Source: Sphingomonas sp. Y57 (lineage in GTDB: Bacteria > Pseudomonadota > Alphaproteobacteria > Sphingomonadales > Sphingomonadaceae). Taken from it: a stretch of DNA of 64,000 nt. Positions 1-10,080 of this stretch are shown piece after piece (position 1 is the first letter of the stretch; every line of letters begins with the position of its first letter). The translations under genes were made by a program, and so were the position numbers. The stretch covers positions 1 to 64,000 of the forward strand of contig NZ_LDES01000007.1 of assembly GCF_001015195.1 (NCBI RefSeq), in the 5' to 3' direction. The notes under the pieces were generated by a model, which worked only from the letters and a program-made list of their open reading frames with translations, was not told the origin of the DNA and did no database searches.

Positions 1-632
1 CGGCCGAGGACGCCGCCGAACCGGCCCGGCCTGCCGCCACTCCGGCTCCGGCGGCAACAGCCCCGGCCGCCGCTCCGCAGGCGGTCGTCGCCCAGCCGCC
101 GCTCACCCCTGCCCCGGCGGTGGACGGCGCGATGGCCACCGATCCCTCGGCCGCGATCGACCAGCCCGACCAGGTCGTCACCCGGCATCTCGATCTTGCC
201 CGCGACAGTCAGTGGCTCGACCGGCTGGCGCGCGACATCAGCCAGGCGGCCGCGCATCAGGGCCACCTCAAATTCCAGCTCAACCCGGAGCATCTGGGCG
301 CGCTGACGGTCGAGATCGCCAACAGCGCCTCGGGCACCGCGATCCGCATGACCGCCGACACCGACCAGACCCGCGCGATCATCGCCGACGCGCAGCCCCG
401 GCTGCTCGCCGAGGTACGCGCGCAGGGCCTGCGCGTGACCGAATCGCATGTTGACCTGAACCAGCAGGGCCAGGGCGGCGGCTATGGTTCGTCCGCTTCG
501 GCGCACGGCCAGCAGGGTCAGCAACGCCAGCCCGCGTCAGCAGATCATCAACCTTTTGGCAGTACACAGGCGGCGATTCGTGACGATGCCGGCGATTCGG
601 CATCGCGCGACGATGGTGATCTCTATGCCTGA
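1..632 (+). CDS. fliK: Flagellar hook-length control protein FliK, C-terminal part (cut by window edge)
   Basis: The reading frame is open to the left edge (codons in phase from base 3), so the start is outside the window. The visible part begins with an Ala/Pro-rich linker typical of the FliK N-terminal region. It then has a compact domain (about residues 75-150 of the visible part) containing LKFQLNPEHLGALTVEI and a following VTESHVDL segment, which is the pattern of the FliK C-terminal hook-length (Flg_hook) domain. FliK measures the hook and switches the flagellar export gate from hook to filament substrates. The Gln/Gly-rich tail is also usual for this family. fliL follows 27 bases downstream on the same strand, which supports a flagellar operon. 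Confidence 0.85.
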   Translation, partial: AEDAAEPARPAATPAPAATAPAAAPQAVVAQPPLTPAPAVDGAMATDPSAAIDQPDQVVTRHLDLARDSQWLDRLARDISQAAAHQGHLKFQLNPEHLGALTVEIANSASGTAIRMTADTDQTRAIIADAQPRLLAEVRAQGLRVTESHVDLNQQGQGGGYGSSASAHGQQGQQRQPASADHQPFGSTQAAIRDDAGDSASRDDGDLYA

Positions 633-659
633 TCCGGGCCTGATCATGGGATGTGAACG

Positions 660-1259
660 ATGAGTGCTGCCGCAGCTCCCGCCGCCGAGGCGCCCAAGAA
701 GCCGGGCAAGATGAAGGGCATCCTGATGATGCTCGTCGTCGCCCTCCTGTTCGCCGGCATCGGGGTCGGAGCCGGCCTGTACGCGGCCGGCGCCGGCCTG
801 GCCGGCGGCCATGCGAAACCGGCCGAGGACCCGAATGCCCCGAAGCTTGTTCCCAAGCCGGGCGCGGACCAGGGTGACCATGGCGCGAAGAAGACGCTGC
901 CGATGGGAGTGGAGAGCGACGTCTCGCCCGATCCCACCAAGTATAAGGCGACCTTCTACACCTTCGAGCAGCCCTTCACCTCGAACCTGCGCGATTCGGA
1001 CGGGTTCTCCCAGGTCGGCCTCGGTGTCTCGACCTATTACGACCAGAAGGTGCTCGACAACCTGAAGGATAACGAGATGCCGATCCGCTCGGCGATCCTC
1101 ATGGTGATGGCGCAGCAGGACAGCTTCACCATCTCGACCCCCGAGGGCAAGCTGAAGCTCCAGAAGGACCTCAAGACCGCGATCAACGACGTGCTGCGCC
1201 AGCGCACGGGCTTCGGCGGCATCGACAATGTCTATTTCACCAGCATGGTCGTCCAGTAA
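660..1259 (+). CDS. fliL: Flagellar basal body-associated protein FliL
   Basis: This 199-residue protein has a short basic, Ala/Pro-rich cytoplasmic N-terminus, one membrane segment at about residues 22-45 (GILMMLVVALLFAGIGVGAG) and a periplasmic domain ending in FTSMVVQ. The end matches the FliL family, whose members finish in a similar hydrophobic, Gln-terminated strand. FliL sits around the stator and affects motor torque and swarming. Residues 85-199 contain the conserved 'TFEQPFTSNLRDSDGF' region and the 'IRSAILMVM' helix. It lies 27 bases after fliK and is followed by a strong hairpin terminator, so it is the last gene of this flagellar unit. Confidence 0.9.
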   Translation: MSAAAAPAAEAPKKPGKMKGILMMLVVALLFAGIGVGAGLYAAGAGLAGGHAKPAEDPNAPKLVPKPGADQGDHGAKKTLPMGVESDVSPDPTKYKATFYTFEQPFTSNLRDSDGFSQVGLGVSTYYDQKVLDNLKDNEMPIRSAILMVMAQQDSFTISTPEGKLKLQKDLKTAINDVLRQRTGFGGIDNVYFTSMVVQ

Positions 1260-1282
1260 GATTTCGTCGCGCAGCGTTGTGA

Positions 1283-1322
1283 GGAAGAGCCCCCGGGTGT
1301 CCACCCGGGGGCTCTTCCTTTT
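1283..1322 (+). terminator. Intrinsic terminator after fliL
   Basis: A 17-base perfect inverted repeat (ggaagagcccccgggtg and its complement) with only two bases between the arms is followed directly by TTTT. It lies 23 bases after the fliL stop codon, so it should end the flagellar transcript. Confidence 0.9.
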
Positions 1323-1420
1323 CGCACGTCTGCGGCTCCCGATGTGAAATGGTTCCGACCGCGTATCGAGCGGAACGTCGACCCCGCCCTGCCGTTCTCC
1401 CCCCCGACAGGAGAAGGACG

Positions 1421-1570
1421 ATGATCCGCAAGCTCAAGTCGGGCGAATATCGCCTCTACTCGCGCAAGCTGGACGCCAGGACGGGCAAGCGCCGCAATCT
1501 CGGCACGTTTTCGTCGCGCGCAGCTGCCGAAAAGCATGAACGCGAAGTCCAGTATCTCAAGCGCCACTGA
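1421..1570 (+). CDS. Small conserved basic protein, 49 aa
   Basis: The ATG at 1421 has a good ribosome site (aggagaagg) just upstream; an in-frame ATG at 1349 has none and is rejected. The protein is 49 residues and very basic, with the pattern MIRKLKSGEYRLYSRK, then TGKRRNLGTFSSRAAAEKHER and a C-terminal QYLKRH. From memory, similar small proteins are widespread in alphaproteobacteria without an assigned function. The strand-turn-strand followed by a helix rich in Lys/Arg could bind nucleic acid, but this is only inference. It is followed by two more small genes on the same strand. Confidence 0.75.
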   Translation: MIRKLKSGEYRLYSRKLDARTGKRRNLGTFSSRAAAEKHEREVQYLKRH

Positions 1571-1625
1571 CTGCAGCTGCGGTGGCCCACCCATTTTGGC
1601 ATCCATCACAAGGCAGGAGGATATC

Positions 1626-1760
1626 ATGGCCAATGTGAACAGCGACGAGAGGGTTGTCGTCGAGAAGAGCAGCATGAACGTGGGCGGCATCATCGCCGCG
1701 ATTGCCTTGCTGCTGCTGGTACTCGGCCTCCTCAAATTCCTCGGCGTCTCGCCCTTCTGA
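1626..1760 (+). CDS. Single-span small membrane protein, 44 aa
   Basis: The start is ATG 1626, preceded by a near-perfect AGGAGG at 1615-1620; the longer frame upstream lacks this. The protein is 44 residues, with a polar charged N-terminus of about 18 residues, then one hydrophobic segment (NVGGIIAAIALLLLVLGLLK) and a short FLGVSPF end. No family is recognised. The strong ribosome site and tight packing with its neighbours argue that it is real. The next gene starts only 8 bases after its stop. Confidence 0.7.
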   Translation: MANVNSDERVVVEKSSMNVGGIIAAIALLLLVLGLLKFLGVSPF

Positions 1761-1768
1761 GACGTTCG

Positions 1769-2053
1769 ATGCCAGCGCACAAATGGTCGCAGCAGGTGAC
1801 CGAGCATTCCGACGCGCTGACGCTCGATCGGGGCGTCTTCGCCAAGTCCGACCCGGCCGAGATCGCCCGCTCGCTGAAGCGATCGGCCGAGCATAGCCGT
1901 CGGCGCAAGGCGACGCCGTTCCGATCGGCGATGTCGATGCTGACCTTCTACATCAACCGCGCGGGCAAGGACCTGCCGGAAAAGCAGAAGAAGGTCCTCG
2001 AAGCCGCGAAGGACGAACTGCGCAAGGCGTTCGGGAAGGAAACGTCGACGTAG
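1769..2053 (+). CDS. DUF3175-type small protein, 94 aa
   Basis: The 94-residue product has the pattern KWSQQVTEHSDALTLDRGVF, then SLKRSAEHSRRRKATPFRSA and MSMLTFYINRAGKDLP. From memory this fits the DUF3175 family of small, charged proteins of unknown function. It contains no membrane segment or catalytic motif. It starts 8 bases after the 44-aa membrane protein and probably shares its transcript. It converges on lpdA, with a GC-rich inverted repeat between the two stop codons. Confidence 0.75.
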   Translation: MPAHKWSQQVTEHSDALTLDRGVFAKSDPAEIARSLKRSAEHSRRRKATPFRSAMSMLTFYINRAGKDLPEKQKKVLEAAKDELRKAFGKETST

Positions 2054-2059
2054 AATCAA

Positions 2060-2087
2060 CGTCACCCCAGCCCGTGCCGGGGTGACG
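2060..2087. repeat. GC-rich palindromic intergenic element (cgtcacccc type), short copy
   Basis: This is a palindrome with arms cgtcacccc(a/g)g... and ...ggggtgacg between two converging genes. It is a short form of the repeat also seen at 3540-3621 and 26489-26578. The hairpin could also end transcripts from either side. A second hairpin with arms ggagggg/cccctcc follows at about 2099-2123. Confidence 0.6.
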
Positions 2088-2130
2088 CATATTGGCAGGG
2101 AGGGGTCGATAAAGCCCCTCCCCCTTCGCG

Positions 2131-3522
2131 TCACATATGGATCGGCTTGCCGGTGACGGCCATCGCCGCCTCCTTGATCGCTTCCGAGTGGGTCGGATGC
2201 GCGTGGCAGGTATAGGCAATATCCTCGCTTGTCGCGCCGAACTCCATGGCCTGGGCGGCCTGGGCGATCATCGTGCCGGCGACCGAGGCGATGATGTGGA
2301 CGCCCAGAACCCGGTCGGTCTTGGCGTCGGCGATCACTTTTACGAAGCCTTCGGGCTCGTGGTTGGTCTTGGCGCGTGAATTGGCGAGCATCGGGAATTT
2401 GCCGACCTTCACCTCGCCGCGCTCCTTCGCCTCTTCCTCGGTCAGGCCGACGCCTGCGATCTCCGGCATGGTGTAGACCACGCCGGGAATGACATCGTGA
2501 TTCACGATGCCGGTGAGACCCGCAATGTTTTCGGCCACCGCAATGCCCTCGTCCTCGGCCTTATGGGCCAGCATGGGACCCGGGACGACGTCCCCGATCG
2601 CCCAGATGCCGGGGACCCCGGTTGCGAAGTCGTGATCGACCTCGATCTGGCCCCGCTTGTTGACGGTCAGGCCGGCCCGCTCAAGCGCCAGCCCCTCGGT
2701 GTTGGGACGCCGGCCGATCGACACCAGAACGGCATCCGCCTCCAACGTCTCCGCCGCGCCGCCAGCGGCGGGTTCGACGGTGACGGTGGCCTTGCCGCCC
2801 TTCACCGCGACGCCGGTGACCTTCGTCGACAACTTGAGTTCGATCCCCTGCTTCTTGAAGATCTTGGCGGCTTCCTTGCGAATCTCGCCGTCCATGCCGG
2901 GGAGAAGCTGGTCGAGGAACTCGACGACGGTGACCTTGGCGCCGAGACGCTTCCAGACCGAACCCAGCTCCAGGCCGATCACGCCGCCGCCGATCACGAC
3001 GAGGTGACCGGGGACCTTCGCCAGCTCGAGCGCGCCGGTCGAGGAGACGACGACCTTCTCGTCGATCTCTACACCCGGCAGCGGAGTAACGTTGGAACCG
3101 GTGGCGACGACGATGTTCCTGGCGCGGTAGCTCTTGCCCGCGACGTCGATCGTGTCCTTGCCGGTGAACGCCGCATGGCCCTTCAGCCATTCGACCTTGT
3201 TCTTCTTGAACAGGAACTCAATGCCGCCGGTCAGCCCCTTCACCGCATCGCGGCGCTGCGCGTGCATCGTGTCGAGGTCGAGCTCGACCTGGGCCTTGAT
3301 GCCGAGCTTGGCGAGCTTGCCGCTCGCGGCCTCGTCATAGAGCTCGGACGCGTGGAGCATCGCCTTGGAAGGGATGCAGCCGACGTTTAGGCAGGTGCCG
3401 CCGAGCGTCTCGCGGCTCTCCACGCAGGCGGTCCTGAGGCCGAGCTGCGCCGCCCGGATTGCGGCGACATAGCCGCCGGGACCTGCGCCGATGACGATCA
3501 CGTCGAAATCATAGTCGGACAT
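2131..3522 (-). CDS. lpdA: Dihydrolipoyl dehydrogenase (E3)
   Basis: This 463-residue FAD enzyme reoxidises the lipoyl groups of 2-oxo acid dehydrogenase complexes and passes the electrons to NAD+. Visible features are the N-terminal FAD-binding GAGPGGYVAAIRAAQ, the redox disulfide in GGTCLNVGCIPSK (Cys44 and Cys49), a second nucleotide motif (VVIGGGVIGLELGSVW) and the C-terminal active-site HPTHSE (His442, Glu447). The length is normal for the family. It is the last gene of the mdh-sucD-sucA-sucB-lpdA block, so it most likely serves the 2-oxoglutarate dehydrogenase complex. It is separated from sucB by a 106-base gap that contains a repeat element. Confidence 0.96.
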   Translation of the reverse strand: MSDYDFDVIVIGAGPGGYVAAIRAAQLGLRTACVESRETLGGTCLNVGCIPSKAMLHASELYDEAASGKLAKLGIKAQVELDLDTMHAQRRDAVKGLTGGIEFLFKKNKVEWLKGHAAFTGKDTIDVAGKSYRARNIVVATGSNVTPLPGVEIDEKVVVSSTGALELAKVPGHLVVIGGGVIGLELGSVWKRLGAKVTVVEFLDQLLPGMDGEIRKEAAKIFKKQGIELKLSTKVTGVAVKGGKATVTVEPAAGGAAETLEADAVLVSIGRRPNTEGLALERAGLTVNKRGQIEVDHDFATGVPGIWAIGDVVPGPMLAHKAEDEGIAVAENIAGLTGIVNHDVIPGVVYTMPEIAGVGLTEEEAKERGEVKVGKFPMLANSRAKTNHEPEGFVKVIADAKTDRVLGVHIIASVAGTMIAQAAQAMEFGATSEDIAYTCHAHPTHSEAIKEAAMAVTGKPIHM

Positions 3523-3539
3523 TATTCGTCTTCCTTCCG

Positions 3540-3621
3540 CGTCATGCCGGCGGAGGCCGGCATCTCAGGAGATGAGGACATTCCCCCATCTCCCGAGACC
3601 CCGGCCTGCGCCGGGGTGACG
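3540..3621. repeat. Imperfect inverted-repeat element between sucB and lpdA
   Basis: Two arms of about 27 bases (3540-3566 and 3595-3621) are complementary at 22 of 27 positions and flank a 28-base centre. The arms are of the same family as those at 2060-2087 and 26489-26578. It fills almost the whole gap between sucB and lpdA, where it could form a large hairpin in the operon mRNA. Confidence 0.7.
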
Positions 3622-3628
3622 ATTGTCA

Positions 3629-4879
<1,251 letters not shown>

Positions 4880-4880
4880 C

Positions 4881-7793
4881 TTACTTACCCTTCGCTTCGT
4901 GGCCGAGCGCGTCGGCAATCAGTGCCGCCTGCTGGACGGCGTGGTTACGGGCGAGGCCGGTGGCCGTCGCGGCGGCGGCCTTACGGCCGGCATAGACGGC
5001 GCGACGCGGCGTGCCGCCCACCTCGGTCAGGACCTTTTCGATATAGGGCTCGACGAAGGTCCAGGCGCCCTGGTTCTTCGGCTCCTCCTGCGCCCAGACC
5101 ACGGTTTCGAGGTTGGGCATCCGGCCCAGCCGCGTGATCAGCGCGTCGGCCGGGAAAGGATAGAGCTGCTCGAGCCGCAGGATCGTCGTGTTGGCATCCC
5201 CTGCGGCATCACGCGCCTCGGCCAGCTCGTAGAAGAGCTTGCCCGAGACCAGCACCACGCGGCGGACGTCCTTGTCCTCCGGCGCATTGCTGTCGGGAAG
5301 GACGCGCTGGAACCGGCTTTCGCCCAGCATCTCCTCGGTCGTCGACACCGCCGACTTGTGGCGGAGCAGCGACTTCGGGGTCATGATGATCAGCGGCTTG
5401 CGGAACTTGCGGACCATCTGCCGGCGCAGGATGTGGAAATAATTGGCCGGCGTCGTGCAGTTGGCGACCTGCATATTGTCCTCGGCGCAGAGCTGCAGAT
5501 AGCGCTCCAGCCGTGCCGAGCTATGCTCGGGGCCCTGCCCTTCATAGCCGTGTGGCAGCAGCATAACGAGGCCGTTGACGCGAAGCCACTTCGCCTCGCC
5601 CGACGAGATGAACTGGTCGATGATGACCTGCGCGCCGTTGGCGAAGTCACCGAACTGGGCTTCCCACATGACGAGCGTGTTCGGCGCCGCCGACGCATAG
5701 CCATATTCGAAGCCGAGCACGCCGAACTCGGAGAGCGGGCTGTCGAGCACCTGGAAGCGCCGATCCATCGCCGAGAGCGGGATGTACTTGTGGCCGTCCT
5801 TCTGGTCGACCCAGACGGCGTGCCGCTGGCTGAAGGTGCCGCGGCCCGAGTCCTGGCCCGACAGGCGGACGCCATAGCCGTCGCGCAGCAGCGAGCCGAA
5901 CGCCAGCGCCTCGGCAGTCGCCCAGTCGAAGCCGGCGCCCGACGCGAACATCTCCTTCTTCGCGTCGAGGATGCGGTTGAGCGTCTTGTGGATCGACAGC
6001 CCCTCGGGAACCGTGGTGAGTTGCCGGCCGAGATCCTCGAACAGCTCAGCCGAGATGCCGGTGACCGCGGCGCGGCGCTCGGTGATCGCCTCGCGCGGCT
6101 CGGCGAAGCCGGTCCAGTCGCCTTCGAACCAGTCGGCCTTGTTGACCTTGTAGCCCTTGCCCGCCTCGAACTCGGTTTCGAGATGAGCGACGAACTCCGC
6201 CTCGGCCTTGCCGATCCAGTCGGCATCGATGACGCCTTCCTGCACCAGCCGCGCGCTGTAGATCGCGCTGACCGGCGGATGCTTGCGGATCGCCTCGTAC
6301 ATCAGCGGCTGGGTGAAACCCGGCTCGTCGCCTTCGTTATGGCCGAAGCGACGATAGCACCACATGTCGATGACGACGTCGCGCTTGAAGGTCTGGCGGA
6401 ACTCGGTCGCGACCTTGCAGGCGAAGGTGACGGCCTCGGGATCGTCGCCGTTCACGTGCAGGATCGGCGCCTGCACCATCTTCGCGATGTCCGACGGATA
6501 GGGCGAGGAGCGCGCGAACTGCGGCGAGGTGGTGAACCCAACCTGGTTGTTGATCACGAAGTGGATCGTGCCGCCGGTGTTGTAGCCGCGCAGCCCGGAG
6601 AAGCCGAAGCACTCCATGATGATGCCCTGGCCCGCGAAGGCGGCATCGCCGTGCAGCAGGATAGGCAGCACCTTCGACCGTTCGAGGTCGTCGAGCTTGG
6701 TCTGCTTGGCGCGCGACTTGCCGAGCACCACCGGGTTGACGCATTCGAGATGCGACGGGTTCGGCGCGAGGCTCAGATGGACCTTGTTGCCGTCGAACTC
6801 ACGGTCGGTCGAGGTGCCGAGGTGATATTTGACGTCGCCCGATCCACCGACGTCCTCCGGGTTGGAGGAACCACCCGCGAACTCGTTGAAGATCGCGCGA
6901 TAGGGCTTCTCCATGACGTTGGAGAGGACGTTGAGGCGACCGCGATGGGCCATGCCGATCACGACCTCGTTCACGCCATAGGCGCCGGCATATTTGATCA
7001 CCGCTTCGAGCGCGGGGATCATCGATTCGCCGCCGTCGAGGCCGAAGCGCTTGGTGCCGACATATTTGCGGCCCAGGAACTTCTCCCACTGCTCGGCGTG
7101 GATCACCTTGTTGAGGATCGCCTTCTTGCCCTCGGGCGTGAAGCTGATCTCGGCGTCCTTGCCTTCCATCCGCGCCTGGAGGAAGCGGCGCTCCTCCACG
7201 TCGCTGATGTGCATATATTCGACGCCGACACTGCCGCAGTAATTCTTGCGGAGGATGGCCAGGATCTCGCGAGGCGTCGCCCATTCGAGGCCCAGGAAGC
7301 CGGCGATATAGACCTGCCGGTCCATATCACCCTCGGTGAAGCCGTGCCACGCGGGGGTCAGGTCCTCCGACTCCTCGCGCTGCGACAGGCCGAGCGGATC
7401 AAGATTCGCGAGCAGGTGGCCGCGCACCCGGTAGGTGCGGATCAGCATGATCGCGCGGATCGAATCGAGCGCGCGCTGTTCCACCTCCGCCGGCGTCGCG
7501 CCGGCGGCCGGCGCCGGAACGGCCGGCATGGGCGCCCCACCGGCCTTGGCCGGTTTCGCGGGCACTTCCATCTGGGTGGGATCGAGCGCCGCGGTCAGCG
7601 CATCGGTGCTGGTCGGCGGCCAGTTGGTACGGGCCCAGCTCGGCCCCGAAACCCCCGCCTCAATGCCGGCGAAATAATCCTGCCAGCTCGGCTCCACGCT
7701 CGACTTGTCCGAGCGATATTGACGATAAAGCGATTCAACGAAGGAAGCACTGACTCCCTCCGGTCCGTCGAACTCGACGCCTTCGATACCCAT
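4881..7793 (-). CDS. sucA: 2-oxoglutarate dehydrogenase E1
   Basis: The product is about 970 residues, the usual size for SucA, a thiamine-diphosphate enzyme that decarboxylates 2-oxoglutarate in the TCA cycle. Visible signatures include an N-terminal E2-binding segment ([12 protein letters not shown]...[10 protein letters not shown]), [44 protein letters not shown], the Mg/TPP site GDDPEAV...[11 protein letters not shown], and the C-terminal [23 protein letters not shown] 7793 has an aagga site upstream. A GTG eight codons earlier is possible but lacks one. It lies between sucD and sucB in the same operon. Confidence 0.96.
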   Translation of the reverse strand: MGIEGVEFDGPEGVSASFVESLYRQYRSDKSSVEPSWQDYFAGIEAGVSGPSWARTNWPPTSTDALTAALDPTQMEVPAKPAKAGGAPMPAVPAPAAGATPAEVEQRALDSIRAIMLIRTYRVRGHLLANLDPLGLSQREESEDLTPAWHGFTEGDMDRQVYIAGFLGLEWATPREILAILRKNYCGSVGVEYMHISDVEERRFLQARMEGKDAEISFTPEGKKAILNKVIHAEQWEKFLGRKYVGTKRFGLDGGESMIPALEAVIKYAGAYGVNEVVIGMAHRGRLNVLSNVMEKPYRAIFNEFAGGSSNPEDVGGSGDVKYHLGTSTDREFDGNKVHLSLAPNPSHLECVNPVVLGKSRAKQTKLDDLERSKVLPILLHGDAAFAGQGIIMECFGFSGLRGYNTGGTIHFVINNQVGFTTSPQFARSSPYPSDIAKMVQAPILHVNGDDPEAVTFACKVATEFRQTFKRDVVIDMWCYRRFGHNEGDEPGFTQPLMYEAIRKHPPVSAIYSARLVQEGVIDADWIGKAEAEFVAHLETEFEAGKGYKVNKADWFEGDWTGFAEPREAITERRAAVTGISAELFEDLGRQLTTVPEGLSIHKTLNRILDAKKEMFASGAGFDWATAEALAFGSLLRDGYGVRLSGQDSGRGTFSQRHAVWVDQKDGHKYIPLSAMDRRFQVLDSPLSEFGVLGFEYGYASAAPNTLVMWEAQFGDFANGAQVIIDQFISSGEAKWLRVNGLVMLLPHGYEGQGPEHSSARLERYLQLCAEDNMQVANCTTPANYFHILRRQMVRKFRKPLIIMTPKSLLRHKSAVSTTEEMLGESRFQRVLPDSNAPEDKDVRRVVLVSGKLFYELAEARDAAGDANTTILRLEQLYPFPADALITRLGRMPNLETVVWAQEEPKNQGAWTFVEPYIEKVLTEVGGTPRRAVYAGRKAAAATATGLARNHAVQQAALIADALGHEAKGK

Positions 7794-7916
7794 CTCACCA
7801 TCCTTGTCTGCACCCACCCCGGGACTTAGGCCCGAAGCACAGCAACGTGGGTTGATACACTCGATCTATGTTAACCTGGCGTGAAACGCCGCCCCGCCGG
7901 ATGACGGGGCTGGTTT

Positions 7917-8801
7917 TTAGCCCTTCAGAACCTCCGCCAGGGTCGTGCCGAGCTCCGAGGGGCTCGCCGCGACCTTGATGCCCGCCGCTTCCATCGCGGC
8001 GATCTTATCTTCGGCGCCGCCCTGACCGCCCGAGACGATTGCCCCGGCATGGCCCATGCGACGGCCCGGAGGCGCCGTGCGACCCGCGATGAAGCCCGCC
8101 ATGGGCTTCTTGCGACCGCGCTTGGCCTCGTCGCGCAGGAACTGCGCGGCTTCTTCCTCGGCCGACCCGCCGATCTCGCCGATCATGATGATCGACTTGG
8201 TCTCGTCGTCGGCCAGGAACAGTTCGAGCACGTCGATGAAGTTGGTCCCGTTGACCGGATCACCGCCAATGCCGACTGCGGTGGTCTGGCCCAGGCCGAT
8301 GGCCGAGGTCTGGAACACCGCTTCATAGGTAAGCGTCCCCGAGCGGGAAACAACGCCCACCGAGCCCTTCTTGAAGATCGAACCCGGCATGATGCCGATC
8401 TTGCACTCGTTCGGGGTCAGAACACCCGGGCAATTCGGTCCGATCAGACGCGACTTCGAACCCTGGAGGGCACGCTTCACCCGGATCATGTCGATCACGG
8501 GAATGCCTTCGGTGATGCAGACGATGAGGGGAACCTCGGCGTCGATCGCCTCCAGGATCGAGTCGGCCGCGAAGGGCGGCGGAACGTAGATGACGCTGGC
8601 GTCAGCGCCGGTGGCGGCCACCGCCTCGTGGACGGTGTCGAAGTTCGGCAGGCCGATATGGGTGGTGCCACCCTTGCCCGGCGTGACACCGCCGACCATT
8701 TGCGTACCGTAGGCGAGCGCCTGTTCGGTATGAAAAGTGCCGGTGTTGCCGGTCATACCCTGAGTGATGACCTTGGTATTCTTGTTGACCAGGATACTCA
8801 T
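7917..8801 (-). CDS. sucD: Succinyl-CoA synthetase alpha subunit
   Basis: This 294-residue protein makes the phosphohistidine intermediate in the conversion of succinyl-CoA to succinate and ATP or GTP. It shows the N-terminal CoA-binding Rossmann domain ([18 protein letters not shown]), the [10 protein letters not shown] segment, and the phosphorylated His in [17 protein letters not shown] (His251). Length and motifs are normal. The beta subunit gene sucC usually lies next to sucD, but here mdh is directly upstream (start of sucD is 51 bases after the mdh stop) and sucA downstream. The beta subunit must be encoded elsewhere. Confidence 0.96.
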   Translation of the reverse strand: MSILVNKNTKVITQGMTGNTGTFHTEQALAYGTQMVGGVTPGKGGTTHIGLPNFDTVHEAVAATGADASVIYVPPPFAADSILEAIDAEVPLIVCITEGIPVIDMIRVKRALQGSKSRLIGPNCPGVLTPNECKIGIMPGSIFKKGSVGVVSRSGTLTYEAVFQTSAIGLGQTTAVGIGGDPVNGTNFIDVLELFLADDETKSIIMIGEIGGSAEEEAAQFLRDEAKRGRKKPMAGFIAGRTAPPGRRMGHAGAIVSGGQGGAEDKIAAMEAAGIKVAASPSELGTTLAEVLKG

Positions 8802-8851
8802 GTGCCTGTCGGACCTTCCTTTTTCCCTGGGGAGGGCGATTCCAATGCGGG

Positions 8852-10080
<1,229 letters not shown>

